Shown: positions 10,597 to 22,490 of the stretch, piece after piece
Layout of the letters: each line of letters begins with the position of its first letter
Position numbering within the stretch: the first letter of the stretch is position 1
Assembly: GCA_028386065.3 (NCBI GenBank)
Contig: JAKUCV010001738.1
Span: 286,575-350,574 of the forward strand
Length of the DNA: 64,000 nucleotides
Reading direction: 5' to 3'
Source of the DNA: Turnera subulata
Lineage: Eukaryota > Streptophyta > Magnoliopsida > Malpighiales > Passifloraceae
The notes under the pieces: model-generated
The model's input: only the letters and a program-made list of their open reading frames with translations
What the model was told of the DNA's origin: nothing
The model's database searches: none
Made by a program: the position numbers and the translations under genes

Positions 10597-13500
10597 CTAA
10601 ATTGAGGGGGGAGCATTCTGCATGAAGTCTGTGCATGTTCGGCAATGGCAATCAACGAACCTGCATTTGAGACACCCAAAGCAGACGCAAAAACCGCAGC
10701 CTTCGCATTTAGATTGATGAGAACAACCCCTGTAGGCTATACGACTGGCTCGTTCCTCTACGTGTTTGCAGGATATCCTGAAACCAACCAACCAACAGAT
10801 TACATCAACCATATATCAAACAAATTTCTCATCAAGCAGTACACTCAGTACACTTTTGAAAGGTTGTAGATTGTTGTATCGTTGTACGTAGTTATTGGGC
10901 AAAACAATAGTTTCCTGCTATAGATATGTTACAGATGCATTACCCAGTTGGTTGCTCAACAGAAAACAAATAAGTTATACAGAGAAATCATGTTTCTAAG
11001 ATGAACTTTCGCGCAGCAATATCAAGAATTAGGTACACTGACTGTTAAAAATACTCTGGCACCAAAGCCAGTATCTTGGACACATGAATCAGTTATTTGC
11101 TACAATTGAGTGAGAATATTTATGTAGAGTACCAGTACCAAACATGAATAGCACATTTCAGGGGCGAGTCGAAATATGTACTTGCTGGACTGATATGATG
11201 TATAAACCCCAGATAACAAGTAGAGAATATGAATGAAAAGGCCCACACTTAACAGGCGGCGATGCTTTCTAAATATCTACACCCTTACATGCTTATTATC
11301 AGGTTAGGGATAGTTACAAAAGATGTACATCAGGACTGATAAAAGATACATGACAATGTTCTCATCCTAATCACTACAATCTCGGGATAAAATACTAACA
11401 GATGAGAGGATACCTTTTCCTCGTTTTTCCATTTGACATCCTAAACATCGAAGAATAGTTACCATTCTGTCCATTAGAGAAGATTATGAACCTAGCTAAT
11501 TAAGTTAGGAGTAGGACAGGAGCATTTATTTTCAAGAGTTTCTGGAACTTGCACATGAATTTTATATCCTGCTTTTCCTATGACTTTCAGCAATAGAATC
11601 TAGTTATTAGAAATAATAAGGGTCAAGGCACTTCTTACATATACGTACAGCTGACTCTTAAGACATTTTATTGCGAAATTTATAACATCTTGAAATATCA
11701 TCAATGTGCAGCGTTAGAATAGTAATTAACATCTTGGTTCATAATTAAAAGAGATGAAAATATGACATTAAATCATGCAAGTGGTTTTCAATTGGAACTT
11801 CATTAATTAATTACCTGTCGTATGGCCTGTCAGCACACTTCCACCTCTTGTTGGCCAAGGCATCATGGTAAATCCTGCAATCTTCTTTGGACCTCAACCG
11901 AAACCTTCGCTTTTTCTTGCATTTGCAGCATCTAACAAACTCATCTCGGTGAAAGTTTCTCCTGGATGACCCGCTAGCACCATTGCTGGAATGCTTGTAA
12001 TATTTCAACAGTCCGGTCCTCCGCAATGGCACTTTTTTGTCGTTAACTAGGACCCATATATGTCCGGTCCATTCCTTGTTTCCTTCCTTGCCAGAGTGCT
12101 TTTCGAACTCAAAGGGCGTGAATTTCCCTGGTTCATTCAAAAATGTACTTTTATGTATCAGCTAGCCATTACGAGGAGTTTAAAGCCAAATGCTAGGCAG
12201 AGCAAAATTTAACACAGCCGCGCCTCCCGGTTTAATCTCTCCTATGGCTCAATGCTTTACCCTTGTGAGTTGGGATCACAACTAACCTACCTCATAATTT
12301 CCATAAACAAGAGAAGTTAAATAGAAAGTGTGAGGTGTGTGTATATATGTAGAGAAACAAAATTTACCCCCGCATCTCTCAGTGCAGTCGCAACTGATAA
12401 TGAACTTTCCATTGGCGTAAACTCGTAGCATTCCGACAGTGTCCCCATATCTGCGGCTTGTGCAGCCGCATTTTACCTCAACGTAGTCGGCTCCTTTGTT
12501 GAAGCCTTCTATTACTTCGAGGTTTTCTTCTTGAAAGAACGCTTCCTGAGTTTCCTCTGCCACTTCGACTCGGGTTTCTTTGTTCACAGCTGCAGCAAAG
12601 TAAAAGTTATTATATACAGAAATAAAGAAGTCTCTTGATAAATAATAAACTAAAGGAAAGAATGGGGTAGTTGCATGCGTCCTAATGATCAATGACTATA
12701 GAGAATATGAATATTGGATACAAAATGTGCTTCAGAATCAATCACTGTCAACAATTCTACAAGCATGTAGGAGATGTACTTCTCTTAAAATTGATGAAAA
12801 GCTATGTGCAAATTTAATCTATAAAAATCATACATACATGTACTGATAACATTCATCTTGGGAGAGTTGATAGTTTTACCCTTTAAACATAAGTTTATTC
12901 AAAGCTTCTATCCTTTGAATTTTTTTGTGTTGTTGTATTTATACTTTAACTCAATGGCTGCTTTAGTTTATTCGTAGGCATAAAAAGTATTATAATTAAA
13001 CCCAAAATATACCAGAAACGAATAATCTAATCTATGTTACTAAGTTAAAGTTACAAGATTATGATTATCAAATAAAACGAGTAAACAATCCGCAACATGC
13101 AGAGACATTACTTTGACAATATAGAGAAAAAAAAAAAAAGATGCACAGATATAAAGCTAGTTCTTGGATAGGAACATATTTATCCTTCTAGGTTTCCTGA
13201 AGAAAGTTTGAGTTTGACAAGTGAATTTCCCGGTAAAATTGACTTTATGAATGGAGATGAACAAAGGAGTAAGTGATATACATTAAGAAAATGCATACAG
13301 AAGTGCTCATTAATATTTGATATTTTGTTTAGTTGTCATTTATTGTTTCTAATTTCGAAGGTTTAGGTGAGTTCATTATAGTGCATTCTTTCTCATCTAA
13401 GCAAACCTTAACTCTCAAACCCACGCCTTATTCCAGAAAGCGGAATGGAAGTAGAAAAATTAGGTTCATTATTTCAAGTATTAGTGTGGTGCTTAAGGAG

Positions 13501-14362
13501 ATCTTATTTCCTATCAAGAATGTCAAATTTTGGTCGTACAGGAAAAAAAGAAGTGATCCGTTAGTAAATGGAGGTATGCTTTGGAGCCTGTTTGAATTTG
13601 GATAAACATGAAAGTTATTCTTTCATCATAATTAACTCTTTTTTTTTTGTGAATTTAATTCCTGATGATAGTTTTGCTCATGTATACTATTAATAGTTAT
13701 AAGATCAAAATTATAAATAGAATTGATACCAAAGAGGAAGCTAGAACTAAATATGGAATCAAAACATATTCATTTCTCTTAAAGAATGAAAGTTTGGCTT
13801 CTCTCGTATCTAATAGAAATTGTTTAAAAAACAAAAAAAATCTTAAAAGCATGCATTGTTAATGAAGTGAATGATGAAAAGTGCGAATCATATGAAAATA
13901 TTAAATAAGATGACTTTGTAATAAGTGAGGTCTGGATTTGCATTTTTGGATCTATTGTGTTTTATTGTGTGATGTATCGCAATATAGGAGAGTTCATCTA
14001 TTAATTAGGTTTTAGATCTAAATCCGTATAATCAAAGTCTAGATATGCGAAATCTGAAAGATATTCTTGAGATCAATAAATTGTTATGCTTAATGAATTT
14101 ACAACTTACAACTAGTAGGGATTAGATATGAGTGTATACAACTTACAAAATTTTGTTAAAAATCACTAACTTACAACATAATTTGCTTGGTAAGAAAGCC
14201 AACCAAAAACCAAAATTATGGCTCAATTGTCAATTAGGTAATTTATCAACTCTTCAACCTTAGCATGCATTTCAACCCATATTTAAAATCCAACAATTTC
14301 TGTTTTTCTACACAAAAATAAACAAACATAAAAACAAGGAGAAGAAATCTACCTTGGGCCAT
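10597..14362 (-). CDS. ULT1: ULTRAPETALA-type SAND-domain transcriptional regulator
   Basis: Four minus-strand exons can be joined in frame: 14353-14362 (ATG GCC CAA G), 12368-12589, 11815-12127 and 10597-10777. They total 726 nt, or 241 residues, close to the 237 of Arabidopsis ULT1. All three introns are GT-AG and codon phases match. The first exon, a 10-nt start exon 1.76 kb upstream, is the least certain. The protein has a SAND-like region (YVEVKCGCTSRRYGD...LRVYANG, about residues 30-75), an FEKHSGKEG motif, then a Cys/His-rich C-terminal B-box-like region (HRDEFVRCCKCKKKRRFRLRS and RGCSHQSKCEGC...CFGCLKC). In Arabidopsis ULT1 acts as a trithorax-type factor that limits floral meristem size and counters Polycomb repression of AGAMOUS. 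Whether this copy is ULT1 or ULT2 cannot be settled here. The frame is intact. Confidence 0.9.
12900..14350 (-). other. Interior of ULT-like intron 1
   Basis: This AT-rich sequence has no recognisable coding or transposon signature. Short open frames at 13333-13605 and 13665-13862 look like chance. If the 10-nt start exon at 14353-14362 is right, this stretch is intronic. Confidence 0.4.
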
Positions 14363-15049
14363 CCTTGATGAAAATTATAACAGCAAACACCTGAGGTTTC
14401 TTTTTCTTTTTGAATTGTTGTTCCTACTGGTCGACCAATCTTTTAAAGCATACCAAATCGAAATTAAACTTTATACTTAGCAGTCTCGACTTACAAGAGA
14501 AATAAATAAAAACGTAAGTAAAGATATAAACTCTCCTTTCTATTGTCTCCAAATCTCTTAGATATGTCTAGAGATTGGCTCTCTAAGGTTTTTGAAGATG
14601 GTGAAAGAGAAGTATGATGGTCCTATATATATATAAAATGAATTGAAGGTTTGCTTCAATTTGGCATCCATCTCTTGGGATATACACAAATTTATTGTTT
14701 TATTGGTAATTTTTTTCCAAGTGTTCAAAGAAGTATTAGATATATAGTGTCCATCACAAGAAAAATGGTCTTGACACGTGTTCAAATAAGATTCGTCAAA
14801 GTTAGATATCATAAACATGACAATGTATACAAATGCTTGTTCACACGATTATTATAAGATCATCCGCCCCTTATAAAATCTTGGAATAAATTTCCTTGCA
14901 AAATATAGCAAGCAAATATGTAATATGATTTAGAATTCAACATTTTAAATTCATAGAAATCTATGTGAGCAACAAAAGAGGAAAATTTATTGAATAAAAA
15001 TAGCAAGTTCAGCCTGTATATACCATATATAGTTTTGGCTAATTATGTC

Positions 15050-15345
15050 TTATCCAACGCTTCTTTTATACCGTGTATAGTTACTACTACCTATTTTGGA
15101 TCGACACGTTTTCTATACTATATATAGGTAGTAAACTATTTTGGATCTGGCGCTTCTTTTATGCCATATATAGTTACAATTAATTATTTTGAATCGGCGC
15201 TTCTTCTATACCGTATATAGGTAACAAATTATTTTAGATCCAATGTTTCTTTTATGCCGTATATAGTTATTACTAATTATTTTGGATCGGATACTTTTTC
15301 TATACTGTATATAGATTGGGATAGACGCTTCTGCTATGCCATATA
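15050..15345. repeat. ~46-bp tandem repeat (about six copies)
   Basis: Units recur at about 15058, 15105, 15150, 15197, 15243 and 15291, a spacing of 46-48 bp. Each has a core like CGCTTCTTTTATACCGTATATAG followed by a TTATTTTGGATC-like stretch. Copies differ at several positions, so it is an old minisatellite. Odd and even units look slightly different (with and without ATAGGTA), hinting at a ~93-bp higher-order unit. It lies about 0.7 kb upstream of the proposed ULT-like start, in the spacer shared with the next gene. Confidence 0.8.
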
Positions 15346-15349
15346 ATTC

Positions 15350-16193
15350 TATTGAAACCAACACAACTTATATATTAAACGTGAAATATTAATTATTCGT
15401 TGAAACCTATGAATTGTATGAAAGTGGGCCATGACCAAATTTAAAAATCAGTTACAAAAGTTGCATATATGGTGGAAAACATAATATAAATTCAGATCTT
15501 GTAGACACAATATAGCACTCATGTATCCAAAGTAGTCAAGAGTTCTAACATTTTAAATTCATATAAATCTATTTGTGAATAAAATTGAAACATTTCTTGA
15601 ATATAAATGGTGAGCTCAACCTTTCTAAGCCTAGTGTGTGTGTTAATTATTGTAGATAGAAAGATAATTAGAAATATTACTTTTAGAGGTCAGATAAAAA
15701 AGGATAACACAATTGGGTACAATAATCTAAACTAAGAATTTAACATAAAAGAACACAAATAAAACTACAAAAAATTTTCTAAAAAAATTTGGGACGCACA
15801 AAGAAAATTACTAATAGTAAAATAAATACTAACTAATTTAAAGATATAGTCAACATTAACTAGTTTAAAAATATGTATTATTTGGGAAAAGCAATGACAA
15901 TGAGAAATTCTGATTTTGCATTCTTTTTTTTTTATTATTTTTCACTAGTAGCAAAGATCTTTCATTTTAAATTCTTAGCTTAACTTAATTTATATCTACT
16001 AAGATTTGTTGCGATATAATATGGTTTAGTATTAGCTATGATAGCACAGTTGAGATGTTATTGTTCTAATTTTGATTTAAGTTGATGAATGCCTTTAGTT
16101 ATCCATGTTCCTACTCTCTCTCCCCTTTAACCAAGGCTGACGCTAAGCCACGGCAAAGCACTTGACACGAATCCTATCAGTTGAAGAGGAGGA
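15350..16193. other. AT-rich spacer upstream of the PLP-enzyme gene
   Basis: This spacer carries no coding sequence, RNA gene or mobile element that I can recognise. The last ~130 bases become less AT-rich and probably hold the promoter and 5' UTR of the next gene. Confidence 0.4.
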
Positions 16194-19100
16194 ATGAAGA
16201 TGTGGGTCTTATCCTGCGCCACTCCTGCGTATCCCGCGCACTCTGCCACTGTTGCCATGCCCACCCTTAAATCCCCTTCTTCCACCTCTCAACTTTCATT
16301 CCACCGCCACGACAGTCCATTTGTTCCAGAGGTGACCTTCTCTTCATTATTCATGGAATTCTTCACAAACCCCCTTCAGGGTAATCTGGTTTGTTCCTTG
16401 TTCTGGTGCGAGAGATGGCTGGAATTATGTAATGAACTTTCATCCCTGAATGGAGCGATTGCCTCTGTTTGATTATGCTGTATATAAAACTCTCAGCTGT
16501 ATGGTTCTGATTGTTTTTGCTTTGTCACAAGGCGCTAGTATAGTAAACACTTCCAAGTCCACCCTAAATTATTTATCTTTTGATGTTTCATTTGGATTCT
16601 GGAAGATGCAGGAATTTTAACATTTTGAATCCACATTGTTCTGATTATGTGACATAAGATTAAGAAACAAGGCGTGAAGTCCTTGGTAGTCTGGGTTGTG
16701 TTTACTCAAAAAAGAAAAATGGCAACATTTCCAAGTTGATGATGCCTGAAATACAATGGTGTGGCTTGGTTTTTCTTCTTCTCTTTTTTTTTTTTTTTTT
16801 CCCGTGAATTCTTGTGGAAATCAAATGTCTTTTTCTAAAGACTTGCACAGTATAACCAATATGCATGAACTTTGAGGCAACAGTTATGGATTTGACTTGT
16901 TTCTTTGTGCATCATAGGTTGTAAAAGCAGTGGACTCCTTGCATTCAGAGTTCCGAGCTGTGGATAGTTTGGTGGCAGTCAATTCTTCCCGTGTTCTTAA
17001 GGCTTTCAAAAATGCCAGAGTTGGATCTCATGTAAGTGGTGTCCACTCTAACTTAAATTTCATAACGAAATTAAGATGTTTGTGCCTGCCTATGATAACC
17101 TTTCTGCCAATTTTTGAGGTTTCTGCTGTGTCCCACAGAATGCAGAAACATTTGGTTTCTGGAAATGTTACTAACTTTGGCTAGGCATCTATGATTCTAT
17201 AAGGACTTCTGCAGATTTGTTATGAAGCAACTTCTTGTTTCAAGTGTAGTGGATAATTGTGGCTGTGTGCATGACTAGTGATGATTTTTTATATCTCTTC
17301 ATATGGTCATGGAATGCCTTCTTGACAGAATTTTTCAGTGCTCTTGATGGTTTTTGGCGATCTTATTCACTTATTATTCTATTCAGCACTTTGGTGGGTC
17401 CACTGGCTATGGTCATGATGAAGCAGGAGGACGTGAAGCACTGGACCTAGCTTTTGCTGAAATTGTTGGGGCCGAATCTGCAATTGTTCGGTCACAGGTG
17501 GCACTTCTGTTTGCACTTTAGACTTAAAGTTCTCAAATTTTTTTGGTTAATCTGATGCACTTTTTCACTGTTAGTTTTTTTCAGGAACCCATGCTATTAC
17601 TTGTGCGTTGTTTGCCTTTTTGAGACCAGGCGACGAGGTAACCCATTTATATGGTTTTGTGTGCTTCCTTCGCTGTTGAATACTGTTTGTAATTTCATGA
17701 TTTCCTCTGAACGCATGTTTACCAGAGTATAGTTTTAGATAAATTTGATTATCAGCTTTTGGCAGTTGCTGGAGCTCCATATGACACTTTGGAGGAAGTT
17801 ATTGGAAAGAGGGACTGTGGTGGACTGGGTTCCCTGAAAGATTTTGGAGTAGAGTACCGAGAAGTTTCTGTATGTGACTAATAGTAGCATAAAGCTATAA
17901 ACTAAATTTATGAGTTATGGTTTGGAAGAATTTTCTCACACTATCCTGTTGCAGCTTGATGAAGATGGTGGACTGGACTGGGATGCACTTAAGGTTGCTT
18001 TGAAACCTCATACAAAATGTGCTCTAATACAGAGGTCATGTGGTTATTCATGGCGTCGAAGTTTGAGTGTAAATGATATAGGAAAGGCTATAAAAATGAT
18101 CAAGGTGAGATTTGGATGTTTGCAGTGAGTACCATGTATTATTTTGTATTCTTTCAGCAAGGAAGTGTTACCCATTGGCTGATATTTTAAAAGCAGTTAG
18201 GATTTCTTATACTATTAAATTCTTAGGCAATTTACCTTAGCTTGAACAGAGAGATCTTGAGTGTTTTGCTTTATGGATGTATTGTGCCAACCTCGTTTCA
18301 TTTAAAGTATTAACAGCTCAAATTGCGATAAAGGTCTGTTTCCATTTTATTCCATAAACCCTTCAGTGAAGGTTTTATTTTCTCCCAAAATACTATTGTT
18401 CTTGCTGGTTTAGTTTTGTTTGTACTGCCCTACTCTCTCCTGTACTCCGTCTCAATAACAGATACTGAAATGTATACATTATTATCAGACCACCTTTTGC
18501 AAACTTTCCTTCAGTCTTGGCGTTGACATTTGTTTGTTATTTGAACGGTTAGCATGAGGAGTCAATTTTTCTTATTTTTCTTTGCTTTTTTGAATTTTTT
18601 TCCCATAATTGCCTTCTCACATGCATTACTGCAGATGCAAAATCCGGACTGCTTGGTCATGGTGGATAACTGCTATGGTGAATTTGTTGAAAGCATTGAG
18701 CCTCCAGCTGTGGTTTGTTATATTGTTTGATTTTTTCCCTGCAGAATTTAAATATTCTATACTCTTTCATAGTTTCCCTAATTGCAGCAATTTGTCTTTT
18801 TTACCTTGGATGGTGGACAGGGTGCTGATCTGGTTGCTGGTAGTTTGATAAAAAATCCAGGGGGAACAATTGCACCTTGTGGTGGATATGTTGCCGGCAA
18901 GAAAAAATGGGTAGAAGCAGCTGCTGCTCGTCTTTCTGCACCAGGACTTGGAATTGATTGTGGCTCAACTCCTGGTGATATAATGCGTACTTATTTCCAG
19001 GGCCTGTTCCTTTCCCCACAAATGGTTGGCGAAGCAATCAAGGTATCGGGTTCTAATTTTCTCAATTCGCATATCTTCTTATTTTTGTTTGCCTGCTAAA

Positions 19101-20003
19101 ATTTCTTCTGCAGGGGAGCTTTCTTATTGCTGAAGTCATGGCATCTAAAGGGTATAAGGTGCAGCCCCTACCGCGTGAAACACGTCATGATATAGTCCAG
19201 GTGTGGTATATATTTCGAATGCCATGTTCTTCTTGTTTAAATCAATTAAGTTTTGTTGACACATAATTTTATTGCATGCATATGATGTCCCGATCTTGTA
19301 AGTGTTTGTTGTGTAAATTTTTATCATGGTGATAGTGTTCCTTCCGTCCCTGGCCCTAGGCCCAATGTTGTAAGTGAATGGCATTGTATAAATGCAGAGA
19401 TAATGCAATGAAAGTGCAGTTTCCGGTCTACTTAAATTTGATAAGGAAGGATATATTGAATTCAGGCAGTGCAGCTTGGAAACCGTGAACGTCTTCTTGC
19501 TTTCTGTGAGGCTGTGCAGCGAAGCTCTCCTGTGGGTTCATTTACTAAACCAATTGCGGGAACAACTCCTGGGTATGCATCAGAGGTCCGACCTATAACG
19601 TCTACACTACAGTTGCAATTGATCAGAATCCGCATAAACTTTGTTTGTTTGTTTGTTTGTTTTTTTTCTTTTTTAATCTAATTTGCATTCAACAAGTTAG
19701 CTTAACACTCGGTATATTCTGAACTATTTACCAGGTGATCTTTGCGGATGGAACCTTCATTGATGGGAGTACAAGTGAGTTGTCATGTGATGGTCCTCTA
19801 AGAGAGCCATTTGCCGTATACTGTCAGGTGAGTGAATGGTTGATTCTTGTCCCTTTTTAAGTTAGCTTCTCATAGTTCTGGGCGGCCAATCTACTTGTTC
19901 TAACTGATCATAAACTCCAAGTTCCCTGAATTTTATTTTGCAGGGTGGCACACACTGGACACAGTGGGGCTTAGTTTTGGGAGAGGTTTTAAAATATATA
20001 TGA
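16194..20003 (+). CDS. PLP-dependent methionine gamma-lyase-like / aluminium-resistance family protein
   Basis: Twelve exons were joined by hand: 16194-16331, 16918-17031, 17387-17497, 17575-17637, 17756-17869, 17955-18104, 18635-18712, 18821-19042, 19114-19200, 19466-19585, 19735-19827 and 19944-20003. Every exon is a multiple of three, giving 1350 nt or 449 residues. The first 46 residues are rich in Ser, Thr and Ala with few acidic residues and could be a plastid transit peptide. The rest is a fold-type-I PLP enzyme of the Met_gamma_lyase/YnbB-like family. Key parts are HFGGSTGYGHDEAGG, a QFFSGTHA block, MVDNCYGEF with the PLP-ring aspartate (about 241), and GSLIKNPGG with the likely Schiff-base lysine (about 267). 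Family annotation suggests C-S lyase chemistry on a sulphur amino acid, but the substrate of plant members is not shown by sequence. No frame defects are seen. Confidence 0.88.
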
Positions 20004-20715
20004 TCCAATTTTGTTTCTACCAACAAGGGGAGGCACTACCTCGTCATTCCAGCTTTCCAGTGGACATTGATGTTCTTCGGGTCTGATGTTGTTTTAGTTA
20101 ACCTGTACAGTTGAGCAGCCATTAGAGAAGATCATTGTCAGAATTATTTACATTCTTTTGATGTTGTTTATATGTTAAGTCTACTGGTGGAGGAAAAAAT
20201 TTTCTTTCTTGAAATCTTTGGACGAAGAGTCATTACCAATAAATAGTCACTCGGTTTCTTCCACTGGCCTCAAAACCAAAATTTTCTACCATATAACCGA
20301 CCCCAACTCGATCAAGCTTCACGCAAGGTCATGTTAGCCTTCATTTGCATTGTTCATACATGAAGTAAGAGATTATTTTCGAATTTCATATGGTTGTCTG
20401 CAAGATTGGTTTTCCTGATTGGTATTGGTTCTTTCTCCATTCAATTCGACATAAACGCATGCACAAACGTATCAGTTTAATGGAAGATGATAAAGCCTAA
20501 TAAAGCTTCAAAACTCGGTGGATTATTTTTGTTGTTTCCTCTCTTCAGCATAAGAGAAAAAAGGTTAGATATCCACTCAAACTTAAAGGCTAGCAAAAAC
20601 TACAATCTAAAGGGATTTGGGAGGGAGCGCTGGACGAGGAGTCGTTTCATAAATGCAACGATATACAATTGCAAGAAGCTGGACACGACAGGTCGTCTTA
20701 AAAAAAAACGCCGAA
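20004..20715 (+). other. 3' UTR and downstream spacer of the PLP-enzyme gene
   Basis: An AATAAATAG stretch near 20238 could be a poly(A) signal. A plus-strand frame at 20487-20723 has no family features and runs into the tRNA fragment, so I do not call it a gene. Nothing else is seen. Confidence 0.4.
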
Positions 20716-20720
20716 ATTTA

Positions 20721-20755
20721 TGAGTGTGACGCTCTCCCAACTGAGCTATCCCCGC
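20721..20755 (-). pseudogene. 5' half of tRNA-Phe (truncated tRNA gene)
   Basis: Read on the minus strand, 20755 down to about 20727 matches the start of plant nuclear tRNA-Phe: acceptor strand GCGGGGA, then the D arm with the A-box TAGCTCAGTTGGGAGAGCG. The match is lost at the anticodon stem, where GTCACACTCA replaces GTCAGACTGAAGATC. No anticodon, T arm or B-box follows within 100 bases, so this is a fragment and not a working gene. It may be a pseudogene relic or the head of an insertion. I identified it from memory of the plant tRNA-Phe sequence. Confidence 0.75.
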
Positions 20756-21161
20756 TGTTGGTAACGTTTTCAAAACATTTCATATACAACATTCTTTTTC
20801 AAAACTAAATTTGCAACTCAACAACCCCAAATGCATGAAGGTCACCAAACGAATTCCAAACAGCTAAGAGCAAAGGAAAATGGGAAGTAAAGTAATGGTA
20901 ATCATCATAAGCTAGCTAGTATTTTGTTAATGATAGTTGGTTGGTTTTGGTGATTCAAAATTTAGGTTTCTTAGCCTATTCAAAATCGAGTGATTGTCCC
21001 ATTTTCTTGGTTAAGTAATTGTCCTATCATAAAGAAATAAGCTAATCGAGTAATTTATAATTGAAAAAGACTAAGATTTTGAGTTATTATGTGGTGTCTA
21101 GTCTATAAATATGAATTTTTGACTTGGGTCATATTTCTTTCTCCCCCTCCCTCCCTCTTAG

Positions 21162-21342
21162 TGTTGTAAACAAGGTGTTTAAAATTGATGGAAGAAGAAG
21201 AAGTATGATGAGAAAGAACATGGCAGAGGAGAGGAAAAAGAGAGGAAGAGCAGCCTCATTTCATTTCACATAACCCGGTATTAATACAAAAAGGTAGGTG
21301 TAATAGTAATAACATCCACCTAATAAACCACGTTTTATAACA
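21162..21342 (-). repeat. Copia-1 left (3') LTR
   Basis: The 181-bp repeat starts TGTTGTAAACA and ends TTATAACA on the plus strand, so it has TG...CA ends. It matches the repeat starting at 27122 almost base for base over its first ~150 bases and is bordered by the polypurine tract on its inner side. Confidence 0.8.
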
Positions 21343-22417
21343 CTCCCCCTTGGATGTTATTATGCATTGGGTAGAATGCGCTTAGGGAGAACTGCCTCAT
21401 TAAAAACCTTACCAAGAAAAACCCAGTGGGATAAAAACTTGGTGAAGAAAAAAAGAGTGCAGTGCGTATTCTACTCCCCCTCATTTTGGCTTTTCTTGAT
21501 TTCTTGATGTCGTTGTATCCTTGTCAACTTCTGGTGATGTGTGCTTTATCCGATCACTTTAGATACATCATTACTTTAATTGGATAATTTAGGCAGCATT
21601 ATCTTCATAATTTGCTGTTGGAGCATCTTCTATTGTCCTGTTGCTTTTGTGGTCCCAATGATATAGCAATTTCATGTGCAAAGTTGTAGCAGATGTCCGT
21701 CCGTGCTTTATGTGGATCAAATAAAGGACCTGTATCTGCAAAACCAACTATATTCTCTTCGGGCTTATAGGGTTAATATAATACCACATCTTGTTATATC
21801 CCGAAGATAAGAGCACAGCCATATCTTGCCAATAGGCTTATGGCAAAAAATACAGGCTTCATGTTACCAACATGATGAATTGCACTTTGACATGGTACTC
21901 CAGGACCAATCTAATAGCACGACATTTGGAAGCTTCTTCAGGAGTTTCAATAATATTTAGATCACAAAAATAGTATCTAAATTATTAATCATCAACAACG
22001 ATAATAATTAATTCACATATGAATTAATTAAATAAAACACATAGAGCATATATGCAAAAGTCATTATGAATACCCAAATTGGTTTAAACTTAATTTTTGT
22101 ATATTCCTGGGAATTAGTTGCTTCAAGCAACCTAAATCCTTCAGAGATTCTCATGTATATGTTATCACTTATGGATCCATAGATATAGGCTGTAACAGCA
22201 TCCATTCGATGCATCTCTAATTCTTTTCACATTATGCCAGACTTACCAAAAATAATTGCATCCACCACAGGGGAGTATATCTATCTCCTCACAATTAATA
22301 CCAAGTCGTTTGGGTAAAACCTTGTGCGATAAGCCGTGCTTTGTATCTCTCTATTATAATTCTCTTTTCGCACAAATACCCATTTTCAATCGACTGGTTC
22401 CACACCATCTGGTGTAC

Positions 22418-22490
22418 GGACTACAGGTCCGGAAAGTATCTTGTTTCACAACGGACTACAGGTCCGGAAAATATCTCGCTTCACAAGTGA
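22418..22490. repeat. Two-copy repeat with GGACTACAGGTCC palindrome in copia-1
   Basis: The unit CGGACTACAGGTCCGGAAA occurs at about 22423 and again about 35 bases later, each followed by TATCT(T/C)G(T/C)TTCACAA. The core is a near-perfect short palindrome. It belongs with the other palindrome arrays of this element. Confidence 0.7.

Noticed and set aside
10645..10869. Plus-strand frame at the end of the ULT-like gene
   Set aside because: It is antisense to a clear ULT exon, so it is a shadow frame.
20721..20755. Functional tRNA-Phe gene
   Set aside because: There is no anticodon loop, T arm or B-box. Only the 5' half is present.
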